A DNA stretch of 48,037 bases. Source: Rhodobacterales bacterium. Lineage in GTDB: Bacteria > Pseudomonadota > Alphaproteobacteria > Rhodobacterales > Rhodobacteraceae. The DNA lies in assembly GCA_003228875.1 (NCBI GenBank), contig QIGK01000054.1, positions 1-48,037 on the forward strand, in the 5' to 3' direction. Position 1 is the stretch's first letter, and each line of letters opens with the position of its first letter. Below are positions 8,194-17,059 of the stretch, piece by piece. Below the pieces are notes generated by a model. That model did not search any database, was not told where the DNA came from, and saw only the letters and a program-made list of their open reading frames with translations. The translations under genes and the position numbers were made by a program.

Positions 8194-9171
8194 TTAGTTG
8201 GAAGCCATCGAAACAGATTCTATGCCGCCAAATTCAACAATCGCGGCTGCCAGCCATGTTTCATAGTCTTCTTGCGAAACCACTTTGACAACAATCGGCA
8301 TATAGCTGTGATAGACGCCGCACAGCTCCGAACATTGACCAAAATAAGTGCCGATATAATTGGCGTCGCTATCGGTGCCTGCTTCGACATCATCAGGGTC
8401 AGCAGAAACGCGGAACCATGTTTCGTTAAGCCGCCCAGAAATAGCATCAATTTTTATGCCAAATGAAGGCAGGGCAAATGCGTGGTTCACGTTTGAACCC
8501 TCGACCTGAACACGCACAACTTTGCCAACCGGCACCACCAGCGGATTGGTTGCTGCCAACAAGAATTCATCAGCCGCATAGCCGTTGTTTTCCAGCTTGA
8601 TGGCCATAAATTCATCCATCACAAAGGGGGTTACAAATTCATCATTAGGATCAACAGATTTATCCAGCGTTGCCGTTGCGCCAATCATATGGCTGTCAAA
8701 TTCAAATTCGTTTTCGGGGTAGCTATAGGTCCAATACCATTGATTGCCGGTCACTTTGATGGTCAGGTCACTTGGCGGGGTTTCCAGTTCCTTAAACAAA
8801 AGCGGCATCGAAAAGGAACCGATGACAATCAGAATGATAATCGGAATTACTGTCCAGAGAATTTCGATCAGGGAGTGGTGGGTAAAAGTTGCAGGTGTTG
8901 CATTTGCACGACGGTTATACCGGACAACCGTCCAAGCCATTAAAAGCGTTACAAAAATTGTAATAACGGTGATGATAATCAGCACCATGCCATCCAGCCA
9001 TTGTTGATCACGGGCCAGTTCAGTCACAGCGGGCTGAAATCCTATGCCGCCCGGTTTTGGCACACCAATAGATTCGAGACCCACAAGCGCGTCTTGTGCA
9101 AATGCAGCACCGGCTAATGTCATTCCGCCCATTGCAGCACTCAACCCACTGAAAAGCCTATTAAATTGCAT
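8194..9171 (-). CDS. ctaC: Cytochrome c oxidase subunit II
   Basis: Subunit II carries the CuA centre that accepts electrons from cytochrome c. The 325-residue precursor has a cleavable signal peptide ending near AGAAFAQDA, two membrane helices (about 58-80 and 98-120), and a periplasmic cupredoxin domain. CuA ligands are intact: H230 in NVNHAFALPSFGIK, then C280, C284, H288 and M291 in CSELCGVYHSYM. The typical GNQWYWTYSYPE aromatic patch, where cytochrome c electrons enter, is present. A good ribosome site (AGGGGA) lies just upstream of the ATG. As first gene of the minus-strand cox block it is divergent from tldD, and its promoter must lie in 9172-9355, though I could not pick a convincing hexamer pair for it. 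Confidence 0.97.
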   Translation of the reverse strand: MQFNRLFSGLSAAMGGMTLAGAAFAQDALVGLESIGVPKPGGIGFQPAVTELARDQQWLDGMVLIIITVITIFVTLLMAWTVVRYNRRANATPATFTHHSLIEILWTVIPIIILIVIGSFSMPLLFKELETPPSDLTIKVTGNQWYWTYSYPENEFEFDSHMIGATATLDKSVDPNDEFVTPFVMDEFMAIKLENNGYAADEFLLAATNPLVVPVGKVVRVQVEGSNVNHAFALPSFGIKIDAISGRLNETWFRVSADPDDVEAGTDSDANYIGTYFGQCSELCGVYHSYMPIVVKVVSQEDYETWLAAAIVEFGGIESVSMASN

Positions 9172-9297
9172 TATGTATTCCCCTATTCATGGCGGTTCTT
9201 TTGTCAAATATTTGGCCGGTAAAAGCAAATCAGCCGCGCACCGGTTGTCTCTTAGCTGTGAAAGACCATATTGTGAGCATAATAACAAGATATGCGT

Positions 9298-9326
9298 TTG
9301 CGGCATTCAGCCGCTCTTGCTATATT
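9298..9326 (+). promoter_or_regulatory. Predicted tldD promoter
   Basis: TTGCGG (9298-9303) and TATATT (9321-9326) are separated by 17 bases, placing the start of transcription about 23 bases upstream of the tldD ATG. The match is moderate for the -35 and good for the -10 hexamer. An inverted repeat fills most of the spacer. Confidence 0.4.
9300..9314. promoter_or_regulatory. Candidate RegA/PrrA-type inverted repeat
   Basis: GCGGC-ATTCA-GCCGC is a perfect 5-base inverted repeat with a 5-base spacer, lying in the core of the predicted tldD promoter and about 130 bases upstream of ctaC. Published RegA/PrrA sites are described as GCGNC and GNCGC half-sites with variable spacing, and this matches both halves. 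regA itself is at 30189-30743. Binding is inferred from pattern only. Confidence 0.35.
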
Positions 9327-9355
9327 TTATGGTCAACTTGAATTGGATTCATCCT

Positions 9356-10783
9356 ATGAACAGCCAACAGCCTGCTTTTCGCCCTTTTGAAGACAATTTT
9401 GACATGGAAAAGGCGTTGAGCCATCTGCGTTTTGCGACTCAAGGCGGCGATGACGGAGAATTATTTCTGGAGCGGCGGCGCTCAGAGGTTCTGACCTTTG
9501 ATGATGGACGATTGAAAAACGCCAGCTATAACGCCAGCGAAGGGTTTGGCTTGCGCGCCATTCTTGGTGAAACCGCGGCATATGCCCATTCCACCGAAAT
9601 GACCGAAGCCAGCCTGAAACGCGCCGCACAAACCGCGCGCTTGGCGGTTGCTGCGGGTGGCGGCACGATGGCTATGGCACCTGCCGCAACCAATCAGCGG
9701 CTGTATACGGATAATGACCCAATTGGCGATGCCACATTTGGTGTAAAAATCGAAACCCTGCGGGAAATTGACAATTTTGCCCGCGAACTTGACAGCCGAG
9801 TGGTGCAGGTTTCGGCAACCCTTGCCGCCAGTCTGCAAGAAATCGATATTTTGCGCCCCGAGGGCACACATCTGCGCGATGCGCGCCCGATGACCCAGCT
9901 TTATGTCTCGGTGATTGTTGAACAGGACGGTCGGCGCGATTCTGGCGGGCACGGGTCTGGCGGTCGCTCTACGCTGACCATGTTGCTTGATCCAGAACAC
10001 TGGCAATCCGCCACACGTGAGGCATTGCGTATTGCACTGGTGAACCTGTCAGCAGAACCAGCACCAGCCGGGGTTATGGACGTGGCGCTTGGCAATGGCT
10101 GGCCCGGAATTTTGTTGCACGAGGCCATTGGCCACGGACTGGAGGGCGATTTCAACCGCAAGAAAACCAGTGCTTTTGCCGGTTTGATGGGTCAACGCAT
10201 TGCAGCCCCGGGTGTGACGGTGGTGGATGATGGCACCATCCCTGACCGGCGCGGCTCGCTTAGTTTTGATGACGAGGGCACCCCGAGCCAGCGCAATGTT
10301 TTGATCGAGGACGGTATTCTGGTTGGCTTTATGCAAGACCGCCAAAATGCGCGGCTAATGGGCGTTAAACCCACCGGCAACGGGCGGCGGCAATCTTATG
10401 CCCATGCGCCAATGCCGCGCATGACCAACACAATTATGGAAAGCGGTTCGGAAACACCAGAAGACGTGATTAACGGACTGGAAGATGGAATTTACGCGGT
10501 GGGTTTTGGCGGCGGTCAGGTCGATATTACCAACGGCAAATTTGTGTTTTCCTGCACCGAGGCTTATCGGGTTAAAGGTGGCAAAATCACCAATCCGGTG
10601 CGCGGCGCAACTTTGATTGGCGACGGTGCAACCGCGCTGAAAAACATAAAAGCCATTGGCAATGATAGCAAAATGGATCCCGGAATTGGCTCTTGTGGCA
10701 AAGCTGGCCAATCGGTTCCGGTCGGGGTTGGGCAACCAACGTTGTTGATTGGTGGCCTGACAGTTGGCGGATCAGCACAGTGA
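9356..10783 (+). CDS. tldD: Metalloprotease TldD
   Basis: Cytoplasmic zinc protease of the TldD/PmbA family, which as a TldD-TldE heterodimer processes or degrades small peptides (microcin, CcdA in E. coli). The protein has 475 residues from the ATG at 9356; an upstream in-frame extension to 9044 runs through the divergent promoter and ctaC and is rejected. The zinc motif HExxxH is H255-E256-A-I-G-H260 in LLHEAIGHGLEGDFNRK. Other family signatures are FDDEGTPSQRN, QSYAHAPMPRMTNT and the C-terminal DPGIGSCGKAGQSVPVGVGQ. The partner TldE/PmbA is not in the window. The stop overlaps a GTG start of the following membrane protein by four bases. Confidence 0.95.
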   Translation: MNSQQPAFRPFEDNFDMEKALSHLRFATQGGDDGELFLERRRSEVLTFDDGRLKNASYNASEGFGLRAILGETAAYAHSTEMTEASLKRAAQTARLAVAAGGGTMAMAPAATNQRLYTDNDPIGDATFGVKIETLREIDNFARELDSRVVQVSATLAASLQEIDILRPEGTHLRDARPMTQLYVSVIVEQDGRRDSGGHGSGGRSTLTMLLDPEHWQSATREALRIALVNLSAEPAPAGVMDVALGNGWPGILLHEAIGHGLEGDFNRKKTSAFAGLMGQRIAAPGVTVVDDGTIPDRRGSLSFDDEGTPSQRNVLIEDGILVGFMQDRQNARLMGVKPTGNGRRQSYAHAPMPRMTNTIMESGSETPEDVINGLEDGIYAVGFGGGQVDITNGKFVFSCTEAYRVKGGKITNPVRGATLIGDGATALKNIKAIGNDSKMDPGIGSCGKAGQSVPVGVGQPTLLIGGLTVGGSAQ

Positions 10784-11736
10784 CCGCGCTGTTTTGGCGG
10801 CTTGTGTCGGTTTTGGGCACTGCTTTGCTGCTGATGTTTTTCTCAGAATATTTCTTTTTGAATGAAGGCCCTGTGCGCGGGATGCTGGCCAGTCTGTCAA
10901 GTGGTTTCGACCTGATGGGGTTTCTGGAACTGGCTATGTATTACTGTCTTTTTGCTTATGTTTTCCTGATTGTGCTGGATAGGTTTTCGGTTTCGTCGAT
11001 TGCCGCGCTGGTTCTGGCGGGTTCGCTTTATGGCTGGGCTGCCGAAGCGATGATCGTGCCAGTTGCCCATGAGGCACCCCCCATAAGCTGGTTCTGGACC
11101 AGCGTTAGCTGGCACGCGCTGATTGATGTTATCATCGGCTGGTATCTGATACGTTTGGCGATGCGGTGTTTGTCTGCTCCGATGCTGATCGGCGTGTTTA
11201 TAGTGACAGGGTTAGGCTGGGCGGTCTGGGCCACATGGTTCTGGGGAGATGCCGAACCGGGCGCGCTGGCACCGCTTAGCGTTGAGCAATTCTGGGGGTA
11301 TGTATTGGCAACAGGCGCGATCTGGATCGGCGCCATGATTTTAACGGATCGCGGGGCCATGCACAGCTTTCAGGCAAGCTGGTTGGAAATAGGACTGGTT
11401 GGCCTGATCAGCACTGGTTTGCTGGGATTCACCGGATTGGCGTTCTTTCCATTATCGCTGGGCTTATTGGTGTTAATTAGTCTGACCTTTGCAGCCCTGA
11501 CGCGCGCCAGAAATGGTCCGACAGGGTTTTTTGACAGGCTAAAACAGCCGCCGCCGCGCAGCCGTTATTTGCTGGCTGCAATCATGCCGCTGGCGGCTGG
11601 CTTGGGTTATTGGGGGATAATAGCTAGCGGCATTACATTTGGCATTGAGGATATTATATTGGTTCTGCTGTTTGCGGGGGTGTTGATTTTTATCTGGGCG
11701 ATGTGGCGTTGCTTTACCGTAAAACAAACAGCTTAA
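10780..11736 (+). CDS. Polytopic membrane protein of unknown function
   Basis: A 318-residue protein with about nine or ten hydrophobic helices from end to end and few charged residues. I do not recognise a family. The start is the GTG at 10780, which overlaps the tldD stop as GTGA, a common coupling arrangement; an ATG further upstream (10693) lies inside tldD and would force a long overlap. Notable aromatic-rich stretches are PPISWFWTSVSWHALIDVII and WAVWATWFWGD, and the C terminus is basic. The coupling suggests co-expression with tldD, but nothing indicates a shared task. It could be a transporter-like or CAAX-protease-like fold, though no catalytic motif was found. Confidence 0.75.
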   Translation: MTALFWRLVSVLGTALLLMFFSEYFFLNEGPVRGMLASLSSGFDLMGFLELAMYYCLFAYVFLIVLDRFSVSSIAALVLAGSLYGWAAEAMIVPVAHEAPPISWFWTSVSWHALIDVIIGWYLIRLAMRCLSAPMLIGVFIVTGLGWAVWATWFWGDAEPGALAPLSVEQFWGYVLATGAIWIGAMILTDRGAMHSFQASWLEIGLVGLISTGLLGFTGLAFFPLSLGLLVLISLTFAALTRARNGPTGFFDRLKQPPPRSRYLLAAIMPLAAGLGYWGIIASGITFGIEDIILVLLFAGVLIFIWAMWRCFTVKQTA

Positions 11737-11786
11737 ACGTCAAACCCTGATGTTGTTCATCACCTGTTAACCAGATTTGGCGCAAA

Positions 11787-12941
11787 ATGATTCCTGCAAA
11801 ACACGGAATCCTGATGGCCTCACATCCCCAATCCGAAAAAATACCGGCTGCTGCAATTGCAAAATCAGATGCGGATCGGCTGGCATGGCTGCGCCTTGCC
11901 CGGTCCCGCCGCGTTGGTCCGGCAACGTTTATCCGGCTTATTCGTGAATACGGGTCGGCAAAAGCAGGGCTGGCAGCATTGCCTGAATTGGCGGCGGCGT
12001 CCGGTGTTTCTTCTTATCAAAGTTTTTCGCGCGCTCAGGCTGAAACCGAAATGTCTGCCGCCGAAAAAATCGGGGCGCGGCTGTTATGTCTTGGCGATGC
12101 GGATTATCCGCCGCTGCTTGCCACCATCCCTGATCCGCCGCCGGTTATCTGGGCCATTGGAAATATTGCGCTGGCCAAACAGCCCAATGTGGCATTAGTG
12201 GGCGCGCGCAATGCTTCTTCGCTTGGGGTTCGCATGGCGGCCAAGCTGGCCAAGGGGTTGGGCAATGCTGATTATTGCGTTGCATCCGGTCTGGCGCGGG
12301 GCATTGATACTGCTTGCCACAAAGCCGCGTTGAAAACCGGCACCATCGCAGTGCTGGCTGGTGGCATTGACTGTATTTACCCAGCCGAGAATGCCGGTTT
12401 GGCGGACCAGATTATGGCGGAGGGTTTGTTATTATCCGAAGCGCCCATGGGAACCGCGCCCCAAGCCCGCCATTTTCCACGCCGAAACCGGATTATTTCG
12501 GGCCTGTCGCTAGGGGTTGTGGTGATTGAGGGCGCAGCCAAATCCGGTTCGCTAATAACTGCGCGTGACGCGCTGAATCAGGGGCGAGAGGTCATGGCTG
12601 TGCCGGGCAACCCGATGGATGCGCGGGCCTCGGGGTGTAATATGCTGATACGGGATGGTGCAGGGCTTATTCGCAATGCAAGCGATATCATTGAAACATT
12701 GGGCCAAATCCATCAACCGGAGCTGCCGTTGGAGCCTGAGCCAACCAAACGGACCGCGCCCTTATCCAAAGGGCTGCCTGCGCAAATTATGCTGCTGCTC
12801 GGACCAACGCCGCAAGCCGAAGACACGCTTATTCGCGAACTTGGCTTACCAGCCCAACAGGTTATGGATGCTTTTCTTGATCTGGAATTATCCGGCAAAT
12901 TGGCCCGACATGCGGGGGGTATGGTGGCCTTGGCGGTCTGA
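11787..12941 (+). CDS. dprA: DNA-processing protein DprA
   Basis: Binds incoming single-stranded DNA during natural transformation and loads RecA; also present in many bacteria not known to be competent. The 384-residue product has an N-terminal helical region containing LRLARSRRVGPATFIRLIREYG (SAM-like), and then the Rossmann-like DprA core: VALVGARNASSLGVRMAAKL, VASGLARGIDTACHKAAL, AVLAGGIDCIYPAEN, HFPRRNRIISGLS and the GAAKSGSLITA loop. A C-terminal winged-helix (DprA_WH) follows around 325-384. An alternative ATG at 11814 has GGA about eight bases upstream and may be the true start, giving 375 residues. It is transcribed alone, convergent with the DUF2237 gene, 16 bases apart. Confidence 0.94.
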   Translation: MIPAKHGILMASHPQSEKIPAAAIAKSDADRLAWLRLARSRRVGPATFIRLIREYGSAKAGLAALPELAAASGVSSYQSFSRAQAETEMSAAEKIGARLLCLGDADYPPLLATIPDPPPVIWAIGNIALAKQPNVALVGARNASSLGVRMAAKLAKGLGNADYCVASGLARGIDTACHKAALKTGTIAVLAGGIDCIYPAENAGLADQIMAEGLLLSEAPMGTAPQARHFPRRNRIISGLSLGVVVIEGAAKSGSLITARDALNQGREVMAVPGNPMDARASGCNMLIRDGAGLIRNASDIIETLGQIHQPELPLEPEPTKRTAPLSKGLPAQIMLLLGPTPQAEDTLIRELGLPAQQVMDAFLDLELSGKLARHAGGMVALAV

Positions 12942-12957
12942 ACGCTGATTAAGGCGG

Positions 12958-13344
12958 TTAGTTCAAATCCAGCGCTTTGCTTTTCAATATCGCCAAAGAT
13001 ACGGTCTCCAACGCATTGTGGTGGGTGGCACCCAGAACCACATTCGGCGCGGCGCCTTCTTCATGGGCTTGTAGCCAACGATCCACACATAGGCACCAGC
13101 GATCCCCGTCTTTCAGGCCTGCAAAACCAAATTCGGGGCGCGGCGTCGACAGGTCATTGCCAAGGTATTTCGAAAACGCCAGAAATTCCTTGGTGACCTG
13201 AACGCAGACCGTGTGTTTGCCCCTATCCATATCGCTGGTATTGCAGCAACCATCGCGAAAAAATCCGGTCAGGGGCGTTTTTGAACAGGCGATCAATGCG
13301 CCGCCAAGCACATTGATACTTGGGTCCATTTTTGTTTCAGGCAT
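12958..13344 (-). CDS. DUF2237 family protein
   Basis: A 128-residue cytoplasmic protein with the clear DUF2237 pattern: NVLGGALIACSKTPLTGFFR, DGCCNTS, HTVCVQVTKEFLAFSKYLGN, DLSTPRPEFGF, GDRWCLCVDRW. Five or more conserved cysteines suggest metal binding or a redox role, but no function has been established for the family. I choose the ATG at 13344 because AAGGGA stands just upstream; the longer frame to 13434 adds 30 residues that do not belong to the family and overlaps a dispersed repeat. It is divergent from the DUF938 methyltransferase gene and convergent with dprA. Confidence 0.85.
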   Translation of the reverse strand: MPETKMDPSINVLGGALIACSKTPLTGFFRDGCCNTSDMDRGKHTVCVQVTKEFLAFSKYLGNDLSTPRPEFGFAGLKDGDRWCLCVDRWLQAHEEGAAPNVVLGATHHNALETVSLAILKSKALDLN

Positions 13345-13404
13345 TGGTTTTCCCTTCGAGGTTTTCCGACCTATACCAACCGAAGCCCCAAAACGAAACC
13401 TAAA

Positions 13405-13445
13405 GCCGAGCATCGCGAGGCCATGCCCAACCAAAGGGCGGGAGG
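13405..13445 (+). repeat. Dispersed repeat, copy 1 (short form)
   Basis: Begins GCCGAGCATCGCGAGGCC, continues GCCCAACC and ends AAAGGGCGGGAGG. The same head and tail occur on the minus strand at 20087-20159 with an insertion in the middle, and a more diverged head at 19997-20040. It lies in the divergent gap between the DUF2237 and DUF938 genes. Confidence 0.6.
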
Positions 13446-13544
13446 ATTATTTATCAATGTGATAGCGTAGCGAATTTAATCGTGACGGAGTATACTGCAC
13501 CGCTACACGAAAATTCGAAAATCTTTTTCAAAAAGGCCCGCGCG

Positions 13545-14204
13545 ATGCCCCCAAACCGCCCAAATCTGTCAAAAATCGCCAGCACCGCAATTCCTAAAGA
13601 TCACGATAAACTGCATGCACCCTCAGCGTTTCGTAATCGCGAGGCAATTATTGATGCCATTGGGCCGTTTATCCCATCAAGCGGAAAAGCATTGGAAATT
13701 GCCAGTGGCACTGGCGAACATGTGCCGCGATATGCGGCTGTTTTTCCAAATATTATCTGGCAGCCCACCGACATCGAACCAGACCGTCTAAAAAGCATTG
13801 CTGCCCACACAATTGAATCCGGATTGGACAATATTCTTTTGCCAATATTTCTGGATGCCTGCAACCCCGGCTGGGCGGTGGATAATATGGGGCAGGACGT
13901 GATTATTCTATCAAACCTGCTGCACCTGATCAGCGAACCGGAAATGCAGGCCCTTATTTCTCAAGCTGCCTTGGCCTTGTCTGAAAATGGGGTTTTTCTG
14001 ATTTACGGGCCTTTTATGCATGGCACAAATTTTGCCAGTGATGATGACAAAGCGTTCCATGAAAGCTTGCAAAACAAATATCCCGAGATCGGATACAAAG
14101 CGTTTCAAGCCGTTCAAAGCGCGCAAATGCAAGCCGAGTTGGAGGTTTTGGAGCCAATCAATATGCCGTCAAACAACTTTATCCTTGTGGCAAAGAAAAA
14201 ATAA
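13545..14204 (+). CDS. DUF938 family SAM-dependent methyltransferase-like protein
   Basis: The 219-residue product has a class I methyltransferase fold. The SAM-binding loop ALEIASGTGEHVPRYA, the second acidic strand IIWQPTDIEPDRLKSI, and VIILSNLLHLISE are characteristic of DUF938; no substrate is known for the family. I take the ATG at 13545. A longer frame begins with a GTG at 13482, but a TATACT hexamer at 13491-13496 looks like a -10 element and would lie inside that longer coding region, and no ribosome site precedes the GTG. It stands alone on the plus strand, with topA starting about 120 bases later. Confidence 0.82.
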   Translation: MPPNRPNLSKIASTAIPKDHDKLHAPSAFRNREAIIDAIGPFIPSSGKALEIASGTGEHVPRYAAVFPNIIWQPTDIEPDRLKSIAAHTIESGLDNILLPIFLDACNPGWAVDNMGQDVIILSNLLHLISEPEMQALISQAALALSENGVFLIYGPFMHGTNFASDDDKAFHESLQNKYPEIGYKAFQAVQSAQMQAELEVLEPINMPSNNFILVAKKK

Positions 14205-14256
14205 CCTGTTGCGGGGTTTTCAGACTGGGGCGTTCACTCTGCAATTTAATTGCCCA

Positions 14257-14284
14257 TTGACAAGCCCCCCAAGCACACTACATG
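14257..14284 (+). promoter_or_regulatory. Predicted topA promoter
   Basis: A consensus TTGACA (14257-14262) is followed after 16 bases by a weak TACATG. The resulting start site near 14291 would exclude the ATG at 14282 and agrees with initiation at 14327. The -35 match is exact but the -10 is poor. Confidence 0.4.
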
Positions 14285-14326
14285 TTCCGCGCCCATCAAG
14301 CCCACCAAGTTTTCGGAGAATACCGC

Positions 14327-16945
14327 ATGGCTGTTGTTGTTGTCGAATCCCCTGCCAAAGCCAAAACAATTGAGAAATATCTCGGTCCCGGCTTTACGGT
14401 TTTGGCGTCTTATGGCCATGTGCGTGATTTACCCCCCAAGGACGGCTCGGTTGATACCGACAATGATTTTGAAATGAAATGGGAGGTTGGCAGCAAATCC
14501 CAAAAGCATATCCGCGCCATCGTGGACGCCATGAAGGCTGACAATGACAATAAACTGATCCTCGCAACCGACCCTGACCGTGAGGGTGAGGCGATTTCGT
14601 GGCATCTTGAGGAAGCCCTGCGCAAACGCAAAGTTATCAAAAAATCCACAGTGGTCGAACGGGTGGTGTTTAACGCCATTACCAAAGCCGCGGTGACCGA
14701 AGCGATGAAAAACCCGCGCCAAGTTGATATGGAACTGGTTGAGGCCTATTTGGCACGCCGCGCGCTGGATTATCTGGTTGGATTTAACCTGTCGCCAGTG
14801 TTGTGGCGCAAATTGCCCGGCGCAAAATCAGCAGGGCGTGTGCAATCAGTTTGTCTGCGTCTGATTGTTGAGCGCGAGATGGAGATCGAGGCGTTTAAAG
14901 CCCAAGAATACTGGACCGTCAAAGCCATTTTGACCACCCCGCGCGGCCAAGAATTTGAAGCGCGCCTGACGGTGCTTGGCGGCAAAAAGCTCGACAAATT
15001 TGACATGGGCAACGCAGCGGCGGCTGAAATTGCGGTGCAGGCGATCACCTCTCGCGATCTTTCGGTTCTGAAGGTCGAAGCCAAACCGGCAACGCGCAAC
15101 CCGTCTGCACCCTTCATGACGTCAACCTTGCAACAAGAAGCCAGCCGGAAATTCAGCTTTGGCGCGCGTCAAACCATGTCAACGGCACAGCGTTTATATG
15201 AGGCTGGCTACATCACCTATATGCGGACCGACGGCATTGATATGGCCCCCGAAGCCATCAGCGCCGCGCGCGATTTTATCAAAGCCAGTTATGGTGCTGA
15301 ATACATCCCCTCAAGCCCGCGGATTTACAAAAACAAAGCCAAAAACGCCCAAGAGGCCCACGAGTGTATTCGCCCCACGGATATGACCAAAAAACCGTCC
15401 GCAATGTCATTGGAACCGGACCAGAAAAAGCTGTATGATTTGATCTGGAAACGCACCATTGCCAGCCAGATGTCAGGGGCGCGGCTGGAACGCACTGCGG
15501 TTGATGTCGGATCATCTGACGGTGATGTGATGATGCGTGCCAATGGCCAAGTGATGCTGTTTGACGGCTTTATGAAAGTATATGAAGAAGGCCGCGACGA
15601 TCAGGTTATTGATGACGATGACAAACGTCTGCCCCAGATCACTGAAGGCGAAAAAGCGGATAAAAAATCCATCGCGCCAGAGCAACACCACACCCAGCCA
15701 CCGCCCCGTTATACCGAGGCCACGCTGGTAAAACGTATGGAAGAACTGGGCATTGGCCGCCCGTCGACCTATGCCTCGGTGGTTACCACCATCCAGACCC
15801 GCGAATATGTGCGCAAAGAAAAAAACCGCCTGCATCCCGAAGATAAAGGCCGTTTGGTTACCGCATTTCTGGAAAATTATTTCCGTAAATATGTCGGGTA
15901 TAATTTTACGGCTGCGCTGGAAGATGACCTGGATAAAGTATCAGCGGGCGACGAGGACTGGAAAGTTCTGCTGGGCCGTTTCTGGAAAGACTTTTCCGCG
16001 GCCATTGCTGAAACCGCAGATCTGCGCATCACCGAAGTGCTTGAAAAAATCAACGAATTTCTGGAACCGCATCTGTTTCCCAGCACCGAAGAAGATCCAA
16101 CCCCGCGCATTTGCAAAAGCTGCGGCAATGGCAAACTTTCCCTGCGCACCGCACGTTCCGGCGGCGCGTTTATCGGCTGTTCCAACTATCCCGAATGTCG
16201 ATACACACGGCCCTTGGCTGGCGAGGTTGAAGGTGGCGATATCGCCGGACCGGATGGCAAAGTTCTGGGCGCAAATAATGAAGGCGTGGCGGTTACGCTC
16301 CGCGCTGGTCGGTTTGGACCTTATGTTCAGTTGGGTGAACCCACCGAGGAAGAACCAAAACCCAAACGTGCCTCGATCAAAAAAGGCAGTGACCTTTCAA
16401 CCGTTGATATCGAAATGGCTTTGCGGTTGTTGTCCTTGCCCCGCACCATTGGCGACCACCCCGAAGGCGGGATTATTACCGCCGCGATTGGCCCATTTGG
16501 CGCTTATATCCTGCTGACCAAACCCGCTGAGGAAAAAGGCAAAAAGCCAAGCAAAACCTATGTGAATTTGGCTGACGAATCCGAGGTTTTCACCATCGGC
16601 ATGAACCATGCGGTTGAATTGATTGCCAACAAACCCGCAGGGCGCGGACGTGGGCAGGCAGCTGAACCGATCAAGGCACTGGGCGATCACCCCGATGGCG
16701 GTGAAATGAACGTGATGAAAGGCCGCTATGGCCCCTATATCAAGTGGGAAAAGGTCAATGCAACCCTGCCCAAAGACGTGGAACCCGAAGCCGTAACCGT
16801 TGAAATGGCAATTGAACTGGTTAATGCCAAGGCTGCGACCAAAGGCAAACGCAAGGCTCCGGCAAAGAAAAAACCGGCGGCGAAAAAGAAGCCCGCTGCC
16901 AAGAAAAAACCAGCCGCTAAAAAGAAAACACCGGCAAAGAAATAA
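14327..16945 (+). CDS. topA: DNA topoisomerase I (type IA)
   Basis: Relaxes negative supercoils by single-strand passage. The 872-residue protein starts at the ATG at 14327 (GGAG eight bases upstream), beginning MAVVVVESPAKAKTIEKYLG, the TOPRIM start. TOPRIM acidic residues appear in ATDPDREGEAISWHL. The active-site tyrosine is Y298 in YITYMRTDG; E. coli has S where this protein has G after the D. Next come the Zn-finger CKSCGNGK...CSNYPEC and three C-terminal GRFGPYVQLGE-type repeats (GRFGPYV, GPFGAYI, GRYGPYI). The protein ends in a lysine/alanine/proline tail with tandem KKKPAA units, likely a DNA-binding extension. It is longer than the minimal enzyme but usual for alphaproteobacteria. 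Confidence 0.97.
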   Translation: MAVVVVESPAKAKTIEKYLGPGFTVLASYGHVRDLPPKDGSVDTDNDFEMKWEVGSKSQKHIRAIVDAMKADNDNKLILATDPDREGEAISWHLEEALRKRKVIKKSTVVERVVFNAITKAAVTEAMKNPRQVDMELVEAYLARRALDYLVGFNLSPVLWRKLPGAKSAGRVQSVCLRLIVEREMEIEAFKAQEYWTVKAILTTPRGQEFEARLTVLGGKKLDKFDMGNAAAAEIAVQAITSRDLSVLKVEAKPATRNPSAPFMTSTLQQEASRKFSFGARQTMSTAQRLYEAGYITYMRTDGIDMAPEAISAARDFIKASYGAEYIPSSPRIYKNKAKNAQEAHECIRPTDMTKKPSAMSLEPDQKKLYDLIWKRTIASQMSGARLERTAVDVGSSDGDVMMRANGQVMLFDGFMKVYEEGRDDQVIDDDDKRLPQITEGEKADKKSIAPEQHHTQPPPRYTEATLVKRMEELGIGRPSTYASVVTTIQTREYVRKEKNRLHPEDKGRLVTAFLENYFRKYVGYNFTAALEDDLDKVSAGDEDWKVLLGRFWKDFSAAIAETADLRITEVLEKINEFLEPHLFPSTEEDPTPRICKSCGNGKLSLRTARSGGAFIGCSNYPECRYTRPLAGEVEGGDIAGPDGKVLGANNEGVAVTLRAGRFGPYVQLGEPTEEEPKPKRASIKKGSDLSTVDIEMALRLLSLPRTIGDHPEGGIITAAIGPFGAYILLTKPAEEKGKKPSKTYVNLADESEVFTIGMNHAVELIANKPAGRGRGQAAEPIKALGDHPDGGEMNVMKGRYGPYIKWEKVNATLPKDVEPEAVTVEMAIELVNAKAATKGKRKAPAKKKPAAKKKPAAKKKPAAKKKTPAKK

Positions 16946-16994
16946 GTTTTTGATTGCCGCGTCTGGAATGACCTCAATGTTAACGAATTATTCG

Positions 16995-17022
16995 TTGCAT
17001 TGGGGCAAGTATTGGCTAAGAT
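16995..17022 (+). promoter_or_regulatory. Predicted promoter of the outer-membrane protein gene
   Basis: TTGCAT (16995-17000) and TAAGAT (17017-17022) with a 16-base spacer, each four of six to consensus. An inverted repeat AACGAA-TTA-TTCGTT (16982-16996) overlaps the -35 element and could be an operator or the end of the topA transcript, although no T-run follows it. Confidence 0.35.
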
Positions 17023-17059
17023 AAATTTAGTTCCATACATAGACAATGGGCGTAAAACG

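Noticed and set aside
9044-9355. Extension of tldD upstream by about 104 codons
   Set aside because: It overlaps ctaC and passes through the divergent promoter; the family start and promoter position favour 9356.
9172-9355. FNR-type site (TTGAT-N4-ATCAA) controlling ctaC
   Set aside because: No such palindrome is present in this divergent region.
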